Shown: positions 1 through 7,733 of the stretch, piece by piece | How positions within the stretch are numbered: position 1 is the stretch's first letter | How the letters are laid out: each line of letters begins with the position of its first letter | DNA from: an uncultured Porphyromonadaceae bacterium | GTDB taxonomy: Bacteria; Bacteroidota; Bacteroidia; Bacteroidales; Muribaculaceae | Direction of reading: 5' to 3' | Assembly (NCBI GenBank): GCA_900540625.1 | Contig: UQGP01000018.1 | Span: forward strand, 1 to 45,660 | Length of the DNA: 45,660 bases | The notes under the pieces: model-generated | Databases searched by the model: none | Told to the model about the DNA's origin: nothing | Seen by the model: the letters and a program-made list of their open reading frames with translations, nothing else | Position numbers and translations under genes: made by a program

Positions 1-2
1 GC

Positions 3-80
3 AGCATCAAGAAACGTCTATTCCGTGCAGCGATTTCACAAGATTACCTTCGTGAGATCCTTGCCTCGGCCATAATTTGA
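3..80 (+). CDS. possible C-terminal end of an upstream gene (partial)
   Basis: Reading in the third frame from the left edge gives 25 codons and then TGA. The peptide (SIKKRLFRAAISQ... ending ASAII) looks like an amphipathic helical protein end and uses codons like the rest of the window. The other two forward frames also stop within 80 bases, so the choice of frame rests only on composition. The gene lies almost wholly outside the window and its family cannot be named. The thiamin promoter starts about 30 bp after its stop. Confidence 0.3.
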   Translation, partial: SIKKRLFRAAISQDYLREILASAII

Positions 81-109
81 TGCGGTTGCCCTGGATAATC
101 CGTTTTTCC

Positions 110-141
110 TTTCGCGAATTCAAATAGATTTTGTAACTTTG
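110..141 (+). promoter_or_regulatory. Bacteroidota-type promoter of the thiamin operon
   Basis: The -7 box TAACTTTG (134-141) matches the Bacteroidota consensus TAnnTTTG exactly. TTTC at 110-113, one base off TTTG, lies 20 bp upstream as the -33 box. Transcription should begin near 147, just before the conserved GGGGTGC of the TPP riboswitch. The agreement of the two independent signals supports both. Confidence 0.75.
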
Positions 142-146
142 CGGCA

Positions 147-227
147 TCAGGGGTGCTGAGCCATAGGGTTCGGCTGAGATGATACCCTCATAACCTGTTG
201 ACGGATAATGCCGCCCGGGGAGTATGA
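147..227 (+). promoter_or_regulatory. TPP riboswitch (THI element)
   Basis: The conserved THI-box blocks occur in order: GGGGTGC (150-156), GGCTGAGA (172-179), ACCCTCATAACCTG (184-197) and GGATAATGCCG (203-213), followed by a GGGGA-like block at 217-221. These blocks form the pyrimidine- and pyrophosphate-sensing halves of the thiamin pyrophosphate aptamer. The closing P1 stem appears short (TCA 147-149 with TGA 225-227). By family knowledge the element lowers expression of the downstream thi genes when TPP is abundant. Whether control here is by termination or by masking the start cannot be told with certainty. Confidence 0.93.
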
Positions 228-269
228 ACGACGTACGAGCCAAAGTGCACAGCCCCTTGTGTATTTGTC

Positions 270-286
270 GGGACGGATATCGTCCC
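270..286 (+). promoter_or_regulatory. hairpin in the riboswitch expression platform
   Basis: GGGACG (270-275) and CGTCCC (281-286) form a perfect 6-bp stem with a 5-nt loop between the aptamer and the first likely thiD start. No T-tract follows, so it is not a canonical terminator. A CCCCGG block (291-296) directly before the ATG at 298 could pair with the CCCGGGG at the end of the aptamer (214-220). That suggests translational control by masking the start. The pairing is seen in the sequence; the role is inferred. Confidence 0.4.
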
Positions 287-297
287 AACGCCCCGGA

Positions 298-1302
298 ATG
301 ATTCCGATTATAAATATGCAAGAATCCGGCTCTATGCAAAATACAGACAACCACATCTCGTCATCCATCGAACGTTGCGACCGTGCCGCGACGCCGTGCG
401 GCGTAATTATAGGCCGCGACGCCGTGCATCGTCCTACGGTGCTTTCCGTGGCCGGTAGCGATAGTATAGGCGGTGCCGGCATTCAGGCAGACATCAAGGC
501 ATGTATGGCCTTGGGAGTCTTTGCCATGACCGCAATCACCGCCGTCACCGCCCAAAACACCGTGGGCGTGCGCTCCTATATAAATGTAGGTGCCGAATCG
601 GTATGTGCTCAGCTCGAAGCCGTCTTCGATGATGTGCGCCCCGATGCAGTCAAGATAGGCATGGTCCCCGACGGCCCTACGGCTGCCGCTATCGCCGAGG
701 TGCTGGCCCGACGCTACGACGGCCCTGTGGTGCTCGACCCGGTAGCTGTAGCCACCAGTGGCGACCGCCTTAGTGACGACAGTGCCGCCGCAGAGATGGT
801 TCGGCGTCTTTTCCCGATGGCGACAGTGGTGACGCCCAATATTCCCGAAGCACGTATGCTCTCCGGTATGGACATTGCGACACAATCCGATATGGAGGCT
901 GCCGCACGTGCCATTATCCGTCGCTACGGATGTCGTGCCGTACTCCTTAAAGGCGGACATTTGGTGGACGCATCTGCACATACGGCAGACAAAGAACAAC
1001 CCCATGTGTCGAAGCCTGCGGCAGACACCGAAACAGCGTGTACGGTAGACATCCTGATGGAGGCCGTCGATGCCCCGGCGCGTGTATTCCAAGGTCCGGT
1101 AGTGCATACGTCCAATACCCACGGTACGGGATGCACGCTGTCTTCGGCCATAGCGGCATATCTTTCGCGAGGCTATGCCTTGGAAGAGGCTGTCGCACGT
1201 GCCAAAGCATGGCTCACCGACGCATTGCGCCTCGGCGCTGACTGTCGCTTCGGCCACGGCCACGGCCCGGCACTACTGATTTGGAAGAATAATGTCGAAT
1301 GA
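298..1302 (+). CDS. thiD: hydroxymethylpyrimidine / phosphomethylpyrimidine kinase
   Basis: This gene encodes the kinase that phosphorylates HMP and HMP-P to HMP-PP, the pyrimidine substrate of thiamin phosphate synthase. The ribokinase-fold N-terminal signature PTVLSVAGSDSIGGAGIQAD is intact, and so are KIGMV and the C-terminal anion-hole motif HGTGCTLSSAIAAYL. At 334 residues it is longer than the usual 260-280. The extra length is a poorly conserved leader of about 45 residues and an insertion of about 25 residues after LLKGGHL. In-frame ATGs at 316 and 334 are equally possible starts. An ATG at 208 lies inside the riboswitch and is rejected. It is the first gene of the riboswitch-controlled operon. 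The last codons run into a heptamer repeat. Confidence 0.93.
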   Translation: MIPIINMQESGSMQNTDNHISSSIERCDRAATPCGVIIGRDAVHRPTVLSVAGSDSIGGAGIQADIKACMALGVFAMTAITAVTAQNTVGVRSYINVGAESVCAQLEAVFDDVRPDAVKIGMVPDGPTAAAIAEVLARRYDGPVVLDPVAVATSGDRLSDDSAAAEMVRRLFPMATVVTPNIPEARMLSGMDIATQSDMEAAARAIIRRYGCRAVLLKGGHLVDASAHTADKEQPHVSKPAADTETACTVDILMEAVDAPARVFQGPVVHTSNTHGTGCTLSSAIAAYLSRGYALEEAVARAKAWLTDALRLGADCRFGHGHGPALLIWKNNVE

Positions 1303-1364
1303 CGAATGTCGAATGTGGAATGAATAACGAATGTGGAATGTGGAATGTCGAATGTGGAATGACG
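1291..1364 (+). repeat. heptamer tandem repeat at the thiD 3' end
   Basis: About ten units of AATGTSG or AATGACG (period 7, one unit of 11) run from the last codons of thiD, through its stop, to 1364. The array lies in the transcribed thiD-thiS spacer. It has no obvious fold. It is a simple-sequence tract of a different period from the 9-bp arrays nearby. Confidence 0.8.
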
Positions 1365-1390
1365 TGCCACTTACCATTTACCACAAATTG

Positions 1391-1435
1391 TCCTTAAGGA
1401 CCTTAAAGACCTTAAAGACCCTAAGGATCCTAAAA
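1391..1435 (+). repeat. 9-bp-period repeat, TCCTTAAGG family, thiD-thiS spacer
   Basis: Five contiguous 9-bp units can be read: TCCTTAAGG, ACCTTAAAG, ACCTTAAAG, ACCCTAAGG and ATCCTAAAA. The unit is close to self-complementary, so the array can fold on itself as RNA. Sister arrays lie at 5612-5683, 6901-6990 and 42688-42723. Confidence 0.85.
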
Positions 1436-1482
1436 TTAAAAAATAAGATCTTCTCCTTCACTAAATAAAGAAGCCATACAAT

Positions 1483-1683
1483 ATGACCATTATCATCAAC
1501 AGTAAATCGTACACTGTCAACGCCGGCGCCACCTTGGCCGAGGCATTGCAAAGCGTGCTCGGCACAATAGAGGGCATGGCTGCCGCTGTCAACGGAGCTG
1601 TCATACCGCGTGGAACGTGGGATACGCACGTTCTCGGCGAAGGCGACGACATCATTCTCATCAAAGCCGCTTATGGAGGCTGA
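1483..1683 (+). CDS. thiS: ThiS sulfur-carrier protein
   Basis: This gene encodes a 66-residue ubiquitin-fold sulfur carrier for thiazole synthesis. It ends in AAYGG, giving the C-terminal Gly-Gly that ThiF adenylates and that becomes the thiocarboxylate donating sulfur to ThiG. The N-terminal strand MTIIINSK and the segment LAEAL fit the family, and the length is normal. The stop at 1681-1683 nearly abuts the thiE start at 1685, so the two are probably translationally coupled. Confidence 0.95.
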   Translation: MTIIINSKSYTVNAGATLAEALQSVLGTIEGMAAAVNGAVIPRGTWDTHVLGEGDDIILIKAAYGG

Positions 1684-1684
1684 T

Positions 1685-2959
1685 ATGCCTGATATGCGCG
1701 AGGATACGGCACTGGTGCTTATAGTCATCACCCCCGAGGCTGTTATGGTCGACGAGGCGCGCATCTTGACGTCCATACTCGAACTTGACGACAATCTGCG
1801 AGTACATCTGCGTCATCCGCAGGCCGAAGACGCCGACATCTCGGCTATCGTGGACGGTATTCCCCGTAAGCTGTGGAATCGTATCAGTATTCACGGGCAC
1901 AATGCCGTGGCTGCCGCCCATATCGGCGTAGGCGTACATCTGTCGTCCGCGGCTTTGGCCGAGGGTGGGGTGCTGCCGCCATGTGCCGTCCTGTCGGGTA
2001 GCTGCCATACGGCGGCCGAGGTCGCAACGGCTCCTGCGGCGCTGTCTTACGTGACGCTGTCGCCCGTATTCGACTCCATATCCAAGCAGGGATATGCGGC
2101 TGCGATTAATGCCTCCGACCCGGCTGTGCGCCTGTGCCTTTCGGCGCGGCGTATCATCGCCTTGGGCGGAATGACGCCCGAAGGTATAGCCGAAGTTGCC
2201 GCCGCCGGATTTGCCGGCGCAGCCTTCCTGGGCTATGTTTGGGAGGGCGGTGACGCGCTTGAACGCTGCCGCCGTATCGTTGCCGCCGCCCATAGTGCAA
2301 GGCGGAACGTACCCGGACGTTTCCCCTCGTCCGTACATCTGGTCACCGACGGCGCTGATGTCGCGACCACCGTGGAGCAGGCACGTCAGGCCGTTACGGG
2401 CGGATGCCGCTGGGTGCAGGTGCGTATGAAGGACGCCGCCCCGGCCGACCGCGATGCAGCGCTGATATCGTTGCGCGACTTTTGCCACAGCCACGGCGCC
2501 ACGCTTATCGTAGACGATGATGTGCAGGCTGTATGCCGCACCGCCATCGACGGGGTACACCTCGGTCGCAATGATATGGATCCGGCCGAAGCTCGTACCA
2601 TACTCGGGCCGGTGCCGTTGATAGGCGCTACCGTCAATTGTGCTGCCGATGCCGAGCGTTTGGTTGGTAAACCAATAGACTATATCGGCTTAGGCCCATG
2701 GCGTTTTACTACCACCAAGCGCCGGTTGGCACAGCCACTTGGCGCTCAGGGTACGCGTGACCTCGTGCGACATATACGCGACTTGGGCATACGTGTGCCT
2801 ATATTGGCCATAGGCGGCATTACCGGCGAAGACATTCCCTCGGTGCTGGCCTCCGGAGCCGATGGCATAGCCGTCAGCTCGGCAATATGCCGCGCTGCCG
2901 ATCCCGCTGCTGCCGCACGCCGCTTTATACAGGATTTTGAAGCGGCACAAGGGCAATAA
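1685..2959 (+). CDS. thiE: TenI-like / thiamin phosphate synthase fusion protein
   Basis: This 424-residue protein carries two TIM-barrel domains of the ThiE/TenI superfamily in tandem. The C-terminal half (from about residue 215) is a canonical thiamin phosphate synthase: WVQVRMKD, LIVDDDVQ, DGVHLGRNDMDPAEAR, YIGLGPWRFTTTK and ILAIGGIT. It couples HMP-PP with thiazole phosphate. The N-terminal half keeps barrel landmarks (SYVTLSPVFDS, IIALGGM) but lacks the RMKD and DGVHLG motifs. It therefore resembles TenI, the thiazole tautomerase, or a degenerate ThiE. The usual length is about 210 residues, one domain. The start at 1685 has GGAGG 5 bp upstream (1675-1679), unusual for this phylum. An ATG at 1673 overlaps thiS. 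Confidence 0.9.
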   Translation: MPDMREDTALVLIVITPEAVMVDEARILTSILELDDNLRVHLRHPQAEDADISAIVDGIPRKLWNRISIHGHNAVAAAHIGVGVHLSSAALAEGGVLPPCAVLSGSCHTAAEVATAPAALSYVTLSPVFDSISKQGYAAAINASDPAVRLCLSARRIIALGGMTPEGIAEVAAAGFAGAAFLGYVWEGGDALERCRRIVAAAHSARRNVPGRFPSSVHLVTDGADVATTVEQARQAVTGGCRWVQVRMKDAAPADRDAALISLRDFCHSHGATLIVDDDVQAVCRTAIDGVHLGRNDMDPAEARTILGPVPLIGATVNCAADAERLVGKPIDYIGLGPWRFTTTKRRLAQPLGAQGTRDLVRHIRDLGIRVPILAIGGITGEDIPSVLASGADGIAVSSAICRAADPAAAARRFIQDFEAAQGQ

Positions 2960-3018
2960 TTCGCGTTGCATACGACAAAAAATAAGGTATAATTTACGAC
3001 AAACAACACATACATAAT

Positions 3019-3798
3019 ATGGAAGACAAACAACTGATAATAGGCGGACGGCAATTTGCCTCGCGCCTGTTTGTAGGAACGGGCAAATTTGCCTCGTCCG
3101 AAATCATGCACCGAGCCATCGAAGCGTCGGGCACGCAGATGGTTACCGTGGCCATGAAACGCGTCAATATGGCCTCCGATGCCACCGACGATATGCTCTC
3201 GGCCATTGACCGCGAGAAAATCCAATTGTTGCCCAATACTTCGGGTGTGCGCGATGCACGCGAAGCTGTTGTGGCTGCACGCCTCAGCCGCGAAGTTTTC
3301 GGCACTCCTTTTATCAAATTGGAGATACATCCCGATCCCAAGTATCTGATGCCTGACCCTATGGAGACCCTTGCCGCCACCGAGATATTGGCCAAGGAGG
3401 GTTTTGTGGTACTGCCCTACGTGCAGGCCGATCCCGTACTATGCAAGCGCCTCGAAGAAGCCGGAGCCGCAGCAGTGATGCCTCTGGGTGCACCCATAGG
3501 AACGAATAAAGGTCTGCTGACACGTGACTTCCTCGAAATCATCATTGAGCAGGCTTCCGTCCCCGTGGTCGTAGACGCCGGACTCGGATTGCCCTCGCAC
3601 GCTGCCGCCGCCATGGAAATGGGCGCCGATGCGGTGCTGGTCAATACCGCTATAGCCGTAGCTGCCGACCCCGTGGCTATGGCTCGCGCTTTCGCCGATG
3701 CTGTCGATGCCGGACATCGCGGACGCCTTGCCGGCCCGGCCGGTACCTTCCGCCATGCCGTGGCCACCAGCCCGCTGACATCCTTCCTCAACGACTAA
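3019..3798 (+). CDS. thiG: thiazole synthase
   Basis: ThiG condenses 1-deoxyxylulose 5-phosphate, dehydroglycine and ThiS-bound sulfur into the thiazole phosphate ring. The start MEDKQLIIGGRQFASRLFVG matches the family. The Schiff-base lysine lies in the motif PFIKLEIHPD (K100). The glycine-rich phosphate-binding loops PLGAPIGTNKG and VVDAGLGLPSHAA are present. The length of 259 residues is normal. The dehydroglycine comes from ThiH in the same operon, as expected in an anaerobe that lacks ThiO. Confidence 0.96.
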   Translation: MEDKQLIIGGRQFASRLFVGTGKFASSEIMHRAIEASGTQMVTVAMKRVNMASDATDDMLSAIDREKIQLLPNTSGVRDAREAVVAARLSREVFGTPFIKLEIHPDPKYLMPDPMETLAATEILAKEGFVVLPYVQADPVLCKRLEEAGAAAVMPLGAPIGTNKGLLTRDFLEIIIEQASVPVVVDAGLGLPSHAAAAMEMGADAVLVNTAIAVAADPVAMARAFADAVDAGHRGRLAGPAGTFRHAVATSPLTSFLND

Positions 3799-3804
3799 CT
3801 AAAC

Positions 3805-3858
3805 CCTATAGTAGCCATAACAGCTATAATGACCTTTATAGCCATTATAACCAAACAA
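3805..3858 (+). repeat. degenerate 9-bp-period repeat, thiG-thiC spacer
   Basis: The spacer reads as 9-bp units CCTATAGTA, GCCATAACA, GCTATAATG, ACCTTTATA and GCCATTATA, with a partial sixth. The motif differs from the TCCTTAAGG family but the period is the same. Only about 15-20 bp on each side of the array belongs to no repeat. Confidence 0.6.
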
Positions 3859-3878
3859 TAAAAGCCAATATACCGATT

Positions 3879-5594
3879 ATGAAAGTATCAGATATCGCTG
3901 TGTCCTCCTATCCCAACAGCACCAAGATATACGTTCCCGGAACGCTGTTCCCGGACATTCGCGTGGCCATGCGTCGCGTTAGCCAGTATCCCACAGTCAC
4001 CATCGAGAACGGCAAGCGCATCGAGCATCCCAACGAGGACATAACCATCTACGACACCAGCGGCGTGTACACCGACCCGAACATCCCTAAGGACATCAAG
4101 AAAGGTGTGCCGCGTTTGCGCCAGTCGTGGATAGAGCGCCGCGGCGACACCGTAGCTTTGGACGGCATCACCAGCACCTACGGACAGCGTCGCTTGGCCG
4201 ACCACAGCCTCGACGACATACGCTTTCCGCGTGCCATAGCGCCGCGAGTGGCCGCCGAAGGCCGTCGCGTCACCCAGATGCACTATGCACGCAAGGGCAT
4301 AATCACTCCCGAGATGGAGTATGTCGCCATCCGCGAAAATCTCGACAATGCCGCACGCGGCATCGAGTCGTACATCACCCCCGAATTTGTCCGCGATGAA
4401 ATTGCTGCCGGACGAGCCCTCATCCCGGCCAATATCAATCACCCCGAGGCCGAGCCCATGATTATAGGCAGCGCTTTCAGCGTCAAAATCAACGCTAATA
4501 TAGGCAACTCGGCATTGTCTTCGGGTATAGCCGAGGAAATCGACAAGGCAATGTGGAGCTGCTACTGGGGCGGCGATACGCTCATGGACCTCAGTACCGG
4601 CGACAATATTCACGAGACGCGCGAATGGATTATACGCAATTCGCCCGTGCCCGTAGGCACAGTGCCCATATATCAGGCACTCGAAAAAGTCAATGGGGAT
4701 GTGCAACGCCTTACCTGGGATATTTATCGCGACACCCTCATCGAGCAATGCGAGCAGGGCGTGGACTACTTCACCATACATGCCGGAGTGCTGCGCGAGC
4801 ACGCCTCCCTGATCAAGGACCGTCTCACCGGATGTGTTTCGCGCGGCGGGTCCATCATGACGCAGTGGACTGTACTGCATGACAGCGAAAGTTTCTTATA
4901 CACGCATTTCGACGAAATCTGCGAGATTCTCAACCGCTATGACGTGGCAGTATCTCTGGGCGACGGTATGCGCCCCGGAAGCATACACGATGCCAATGAC
5001 CGAGCCCAGTTCCTCGAATTGGACGTCTTGGGGCAGCTGTGCGCCAAGGCATGGGAACACGATGTACAGGTGATGATCGAAGGCCCGGGCCACGTACCCA
5101 TGCAGAAGATACGCGAGAATATGGATCGCGAAATAGATAAGTGCCATGGCGCACCGTTCTACACCCTTGGCCCGTTGACGACGGATATAGCTCCGGGTTA
5201 CGACCACATTACCAGCGCTATAGGCGGTGCAGCCATAGGCGCTATGGGTACTGCCATGTTGTGCTACGTCACACCCAAGGAACATCTCTCGCTGCCTGAC
5301 CTCGAGGATGTCCGTACCGGCGTAATCACCTACAAATTGGCGGCACATGCAGCCGACTTGGCCAAGGGCTTCCCCGGAGCACAGGTGCGCGACAATGCCC
5401 TGAGCAAAGCTCGTTTCGAATTCCGTTGGAAGGATCAGTTCAATCTGTCGCTTGATCCCGAGCGCGCACGCGACATATATGTCAAGGCGCGCCGTGATGC
5501 ACCCGATGCAGACGATAAGTTCTGTACCATGTGCGGCCCTAACTTCTGCGCTATGCGCATATCTCAAAATGTCAATCAAGAATGTAGTAAATAA
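3879..5594 (+). CDS. thiC: phosphomethylpyrimidine synthase
   Basis: This radical-SAM enzyme rearranges aminoimidazole ribotide (a purine intermediate) to hydroxymethylpyrimidine phosphate. The protein has 571 residues. The non-canonical C-terminal cluster motif is C549-x2-C552-x4-C557 (KFCTMCGPNFC). Core motifs VNGDVQRLTWD, SRGGSIMTQW, SLGDGMRPGS and EGPGHVPM are intact. The usual bacterial protein has a longer N-terminal domain (600-640 residues); this is the shorter form. It sits between thiG and thiH in the same direction and should be under riboswitch control. Confidence 0.97.
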   Translation: MKVSDIAVSSYPNSTKIYVPGTLFPDIRVAMRRVSQYPTVTIENGKRIEHPNEDITIYDTSGVYTDPNIPKDIKKGVPRLRQSWIERRGDTVALDGITSTYGQRRLADHSLDDIRFPRAIAPRVAAEGRRVTQMHYARKGIITPEMEYVAIRENLDNAARGIESYITPEFVRDEIAAGRALIPANINHPEAEPMIIGSAFSVKINANIGNSALSSGIAEEIDKAMWSCYWGGDTLMDLSTGDNIHETREWIIRNSPVPVGTVPIYQALEKVNGDVQRLTWDIYRDTLIEQCEQGVDYFTIHAGVLREHASLIKDRLTGCVSRGGSIMTQWTVLHDSESFLYTHFDEICEILNRYDVAVSLGDGMRPGSIHDANDRAQFLELDVLGQLCAKAWEHDVQVMIEGPGHVPMQKIRENMDREIDKCHGAPFYTLGPLTTDIAPGYDHITSAIGGAAIGAMGTAMLCYVTPKEHLSLPDLEDVRTGVITYKLAAHAADLAKGFPGAQVRDNALSKARFEFRWKDQFNLSLDPERARDIYVKARRDAPDADDKFCTMCGPNFCAMRISQNVNQECSK

Positions 5595-5611
5595 GAGGTG
5601 TTACGTCTAAG

Positions 5612-5683
5612 GCTTAAGGGGTTGTAGAGTCCTTAAGGTCCTTAAAGACCTTAAAGACCCTAAGGTCCTTAGAAACTCTAAGA
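5612..5683 (+). repeat. 9-bp-period repeat, TCCTTAAGG family, thiC-thiH spacer
   Basis: The units TCCTTAAGG (5630), TCCTTAAAG, ACCTTAAAG, ACCCTAAGG, TCCTTAGAA and ACTCTAAGA follow one another without gaps. Two more degenerate units lie to the left. Units two to four repeat the order seen in the thiD-thiS spacer almost exactly. That suggests copying of a block between spacers as well as local slippage. Confidence 0.85.
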
Positions 5684-5715
5684 CATTCCCCTCAGAATAA
5701 CAGAATAATACATTT

Positions 5716-6891
5716 ATGTCCAAAGAAATTATATCGCCGGACGACAACCACGGTTTTGCCGACATCATCGACCGATACAGCTGGGATGACACCACCAAGC
5801 GAGCCTACGCAGTCACGGCTTCGATGGTGGAGGCGGCTCTTGCTGTGGCCGCCGCCGATCAGCGCCGCTTGACTCCGGACGAGTTCATGGCGCTGATTTC
5901 GCCGGCTGCCGCTCCATATATCGAAGACATGGCCGCTCTGGCACAGCGCTTCACCCTCGAAAAATTCGGCCGCACCATCTCGATGTACATTCCCATGTAC
6001 GTCTCTAATGCCTGCGCCAATGCCTGCGTGTATTGCGGCTTCAATCATGCCAACCCCATGGCACGCACCATACTCACCATGGAACAAGTCGAAGCCGAAT
6101 GTCGCGCCATACGCCGTCTTGGGCCTTTTGAGAACCTGCTGATAGTCTCCGGCGAATTCCCGGCATTGTGCGGCACCGAATACTTTGAGAATGTGCTGCA
6201 TACCTGCCGCCCGTACTTTCACAATTTGACCATCGAAGTGCAACCTATGCGCCAATCGCAGTACGAACGCCTGGTCGAAGCCGGACTTAACGGCGTGGTA
6301 TGTTTCCAAGAGACTTATCACCGAGACGGATATCCCAAATACCATCCACGTGGTATGAAATCCATATACTCGTGGCGTCTCAACGGGTATGACCGCATGG
6401 GTCGTGCCGGTGTGCATAAAATTGGTATGGGTGTCCTCATCGGCCTTGAGGAATGGCGCACGGATGTCATTATGATGGCTCGCCACTTGCGCTACTTGCA
6501 AAACAAGTACTGGCGTACGCGCTATAGTGTCAATTTTCCTCGCATGTGCCCCAGCGAAAGCGGGTTCCAGCCCAATGTGGTCATCTCGGACCGCGAATTG
6601 GCTCAATTGACTATGGCCTTCCGCATCTTCGACCACGATGTAGATATCTCGTATTCGACACGCGAGAGTCCACGCTTCCGCGACAATATGATGCGTCTGG
6701 GTGTAACATCCATGAGCGCCGGCAGCCAGACCGAGCCGGGTGGATACGCCACTTCGCCCGAAGCACTCGAGCAATTCCACGTCACTGACGAACGCAGTCC
6801 CCATGCCGTGGCCGAGGCTATACGCCGCAACGGCTACGAACCGGTGTGGAAGGACTGGGATGCCGTGTTCGACAATGATCATACTCACTGA
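5716..6891 (+). CDS. thiH: 2-iminoacetate synthase (tyrosine lyase)
   Basis: This radical-SAM enzyme cleaves tyrosine to p-cresol and dehydroglycine, which feeds ThiG. The cluster motif C100-x3-C104-x2-C107 lies in NACANACVYCGF. VCFQETYH and the C-terminal SAGSQTEPGGY segment fit ThiH of about 370-390 residues. The length is 391. It requires no oxygen, which fits an anaerobic gut lifestyle. The start is the first ATG after the 9-bp array. Confidence 0.96.
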   Translation: MSKEIISPDDNHGFADIIDRYSWDDTTKRAYAVTASMVEAALAVAAADQRRLTPDEFMALISPAAAPYIEDMAALAQRFTLEKFGRTISMYIPMYVSNACANACVYCGFNHANPMARTILTMEQVEAECRAIRRLGPFENLLIVSGEFPALCGTEYFENVLHTCRPYFHNLTIEVQPMRQSQYERLVEAGLNGVVCFQETYHRDGYPKYHPRGMKSIYSWRLNGYDRMGRAGVHKIGMGVLIGLEEWRTDVIMMARHLRYLQNKYWRTRYSVNFPRMCPSESGFQPNVVISDRELAQLTMAFRIFDHDVDISYSTRESPRFRDNMMRLGVTSMSAGSQTEPGGYATSPEALEQFHVTDERSPHAVAEAIRRNGYEPVWKDWDAVFDNDHTH

Positions 6892-6900
6892 GAAATAGGA

Positions 6901-6990
6901 CTTTTAAGGCTTTTAGAGACTCTAAGGTCCTTAGGGTCTCTAAAGTCCTTAGGGTCCTTAGGGTCCTTAAAGTCCCTAAAGTCCTTAATA
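6901..6990 (+). repeat. 9-bp-period repeat, TCCTTAGGG family, thiH-thiF spacer
   Basis: Ten gapless 9-bp units fill the spacer. Among them TCCTTAGGG occurs three times, with TCCTTAAAG, TCCCTAAAG, TCTCTAAAG and ACTCTAAGG. This is the longest of the four related arrays. It ends 17 bp before the thiF start. The 9-bp period means an insertion or loss of a unit never shifts a reading frame, but no gene reads through it. Confidence 0.9.
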
Positions 6991-7007
6991 TAAATCATCA
7001 TAAGACA

Positions 7008-7733
7008 ATGACCGATAAATATTTTACAGATGATATGGCCGAGCGCCATTCGCGCACTATGGCCGTGGACGACATAGGACTCGAAGGAATCCAACGTCTG
7101 GTCGGCGCCATGGTGGGCATCGTAGGTGCCGGGGCTTTGGGAGGTGCCGTGGCTGTGGCACTTGCCGCCGCCGGTGTGGGACGCTTGCGTATTATCGATT
7201 TCGATTGTGTGGAACTCTCCAACTTGCCGCGACAAACAGCTTATACTACCGGCGATGTAGGTCGCCCCAAAGTCGAAGCCTTGGCGGATCGTCTGATGGC
7301 GCTAAATCCGTCCATGGCTGCGGATACACGCTTCGAGCGTCTCGGTGCGGACAACGTGTCTTCATTTGTGCAAGGTTGTGATGTAGTGGTCGATTGTACC
7401 GACAACGGCGCCACTATGACCATGGTGGCCGATGCGACACGTGCCGCATCCATACCGTGTGTGCTGGGAGGCGTGGCCGGACGACAAGCCCAAGTTATGT
7501 CCTTCAGTCATGCCGCCGGCCCTGCTTCGGTATCCTATCGTGACATCTTCGGAGACGGAAGTCGCGGACGAGCTCCCCGAGGTATCTTTCCCCCCGCGCC
7601 GGCAACTGTGGCCGCTTTGCAAAGTGCCCGCGCCCTGGACATGCTGCTACATACAGACCGGGAAAGCCATCCCACAGTCCTTGTGCTCGATATTGACCTG
7701 GCCACTCTCCGATGCCGACGTTTGGCACTATGA
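7008..7733 (+). CDS. thiF: ThiF/HesA/MoeB-type adenylyltransferase
   Basis: This E1-like enzyme activates the C-terminus of ThiS with ATP. The nucleotide-binding loop VGAGALGGAVAVALAAAGVG is followed by IIDFDCVELSNLPRQ, the Arg-finger segment, and by DVVVDCTDN, the crossover region. At 241 residues it has normal core length. The CxxC pairs that hold structural zinc in many MoeB/ThiF proteins are missing: the segment after DIFGDG has no cysteine pair. It is the last gene of the thiamin operon; a gap of about 420 bp follows. Confidence 0.92.
   Translation: MTDKYFTDDMAERHSRTMAVDDIGLEGIQRLVGAMVGIVGAGALGGAVAVALAAAGVGRLRIIDFDCVELSNLPRQTAYTTGDVGRPKVEALADRLMALNPSMAADTRFERLGADNVSSFVQGCDVVVDCTDNGATMTMVADATRAASIPCVLGGVAGRQAQVMSFSHAAGPASVSYRDIFGDGSRGRAPRGIFPPAPATVAALQSARALDMLLHTDRESHPTVLVLDIDLATLRCRRLAL

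Noticed and set aside
208..297. Upstream ATG of thiD inside the riboswitch
   Set aside because: Starting at 208 would translate through the aptamer's last stem; the added residues are not family-like.
361..1263. Long minus-strand open frame (300 codons) opposite thiD
   Set aside because: It is antisense to a clearly conserved gene, has no family features, and results from the codon bias of GC-rich DNA.
5692..6888. Minus-strand open frame (398 codons) opposite thiH
   Set aside because: ThiH on the plus strand has intact cysteines and full length; the antisense frame is a shadow.
6901..6990. Short tandem array considered as a CRISPR
   Set aside because: Units are 9 bp with no spacers and no cas genes nearby.
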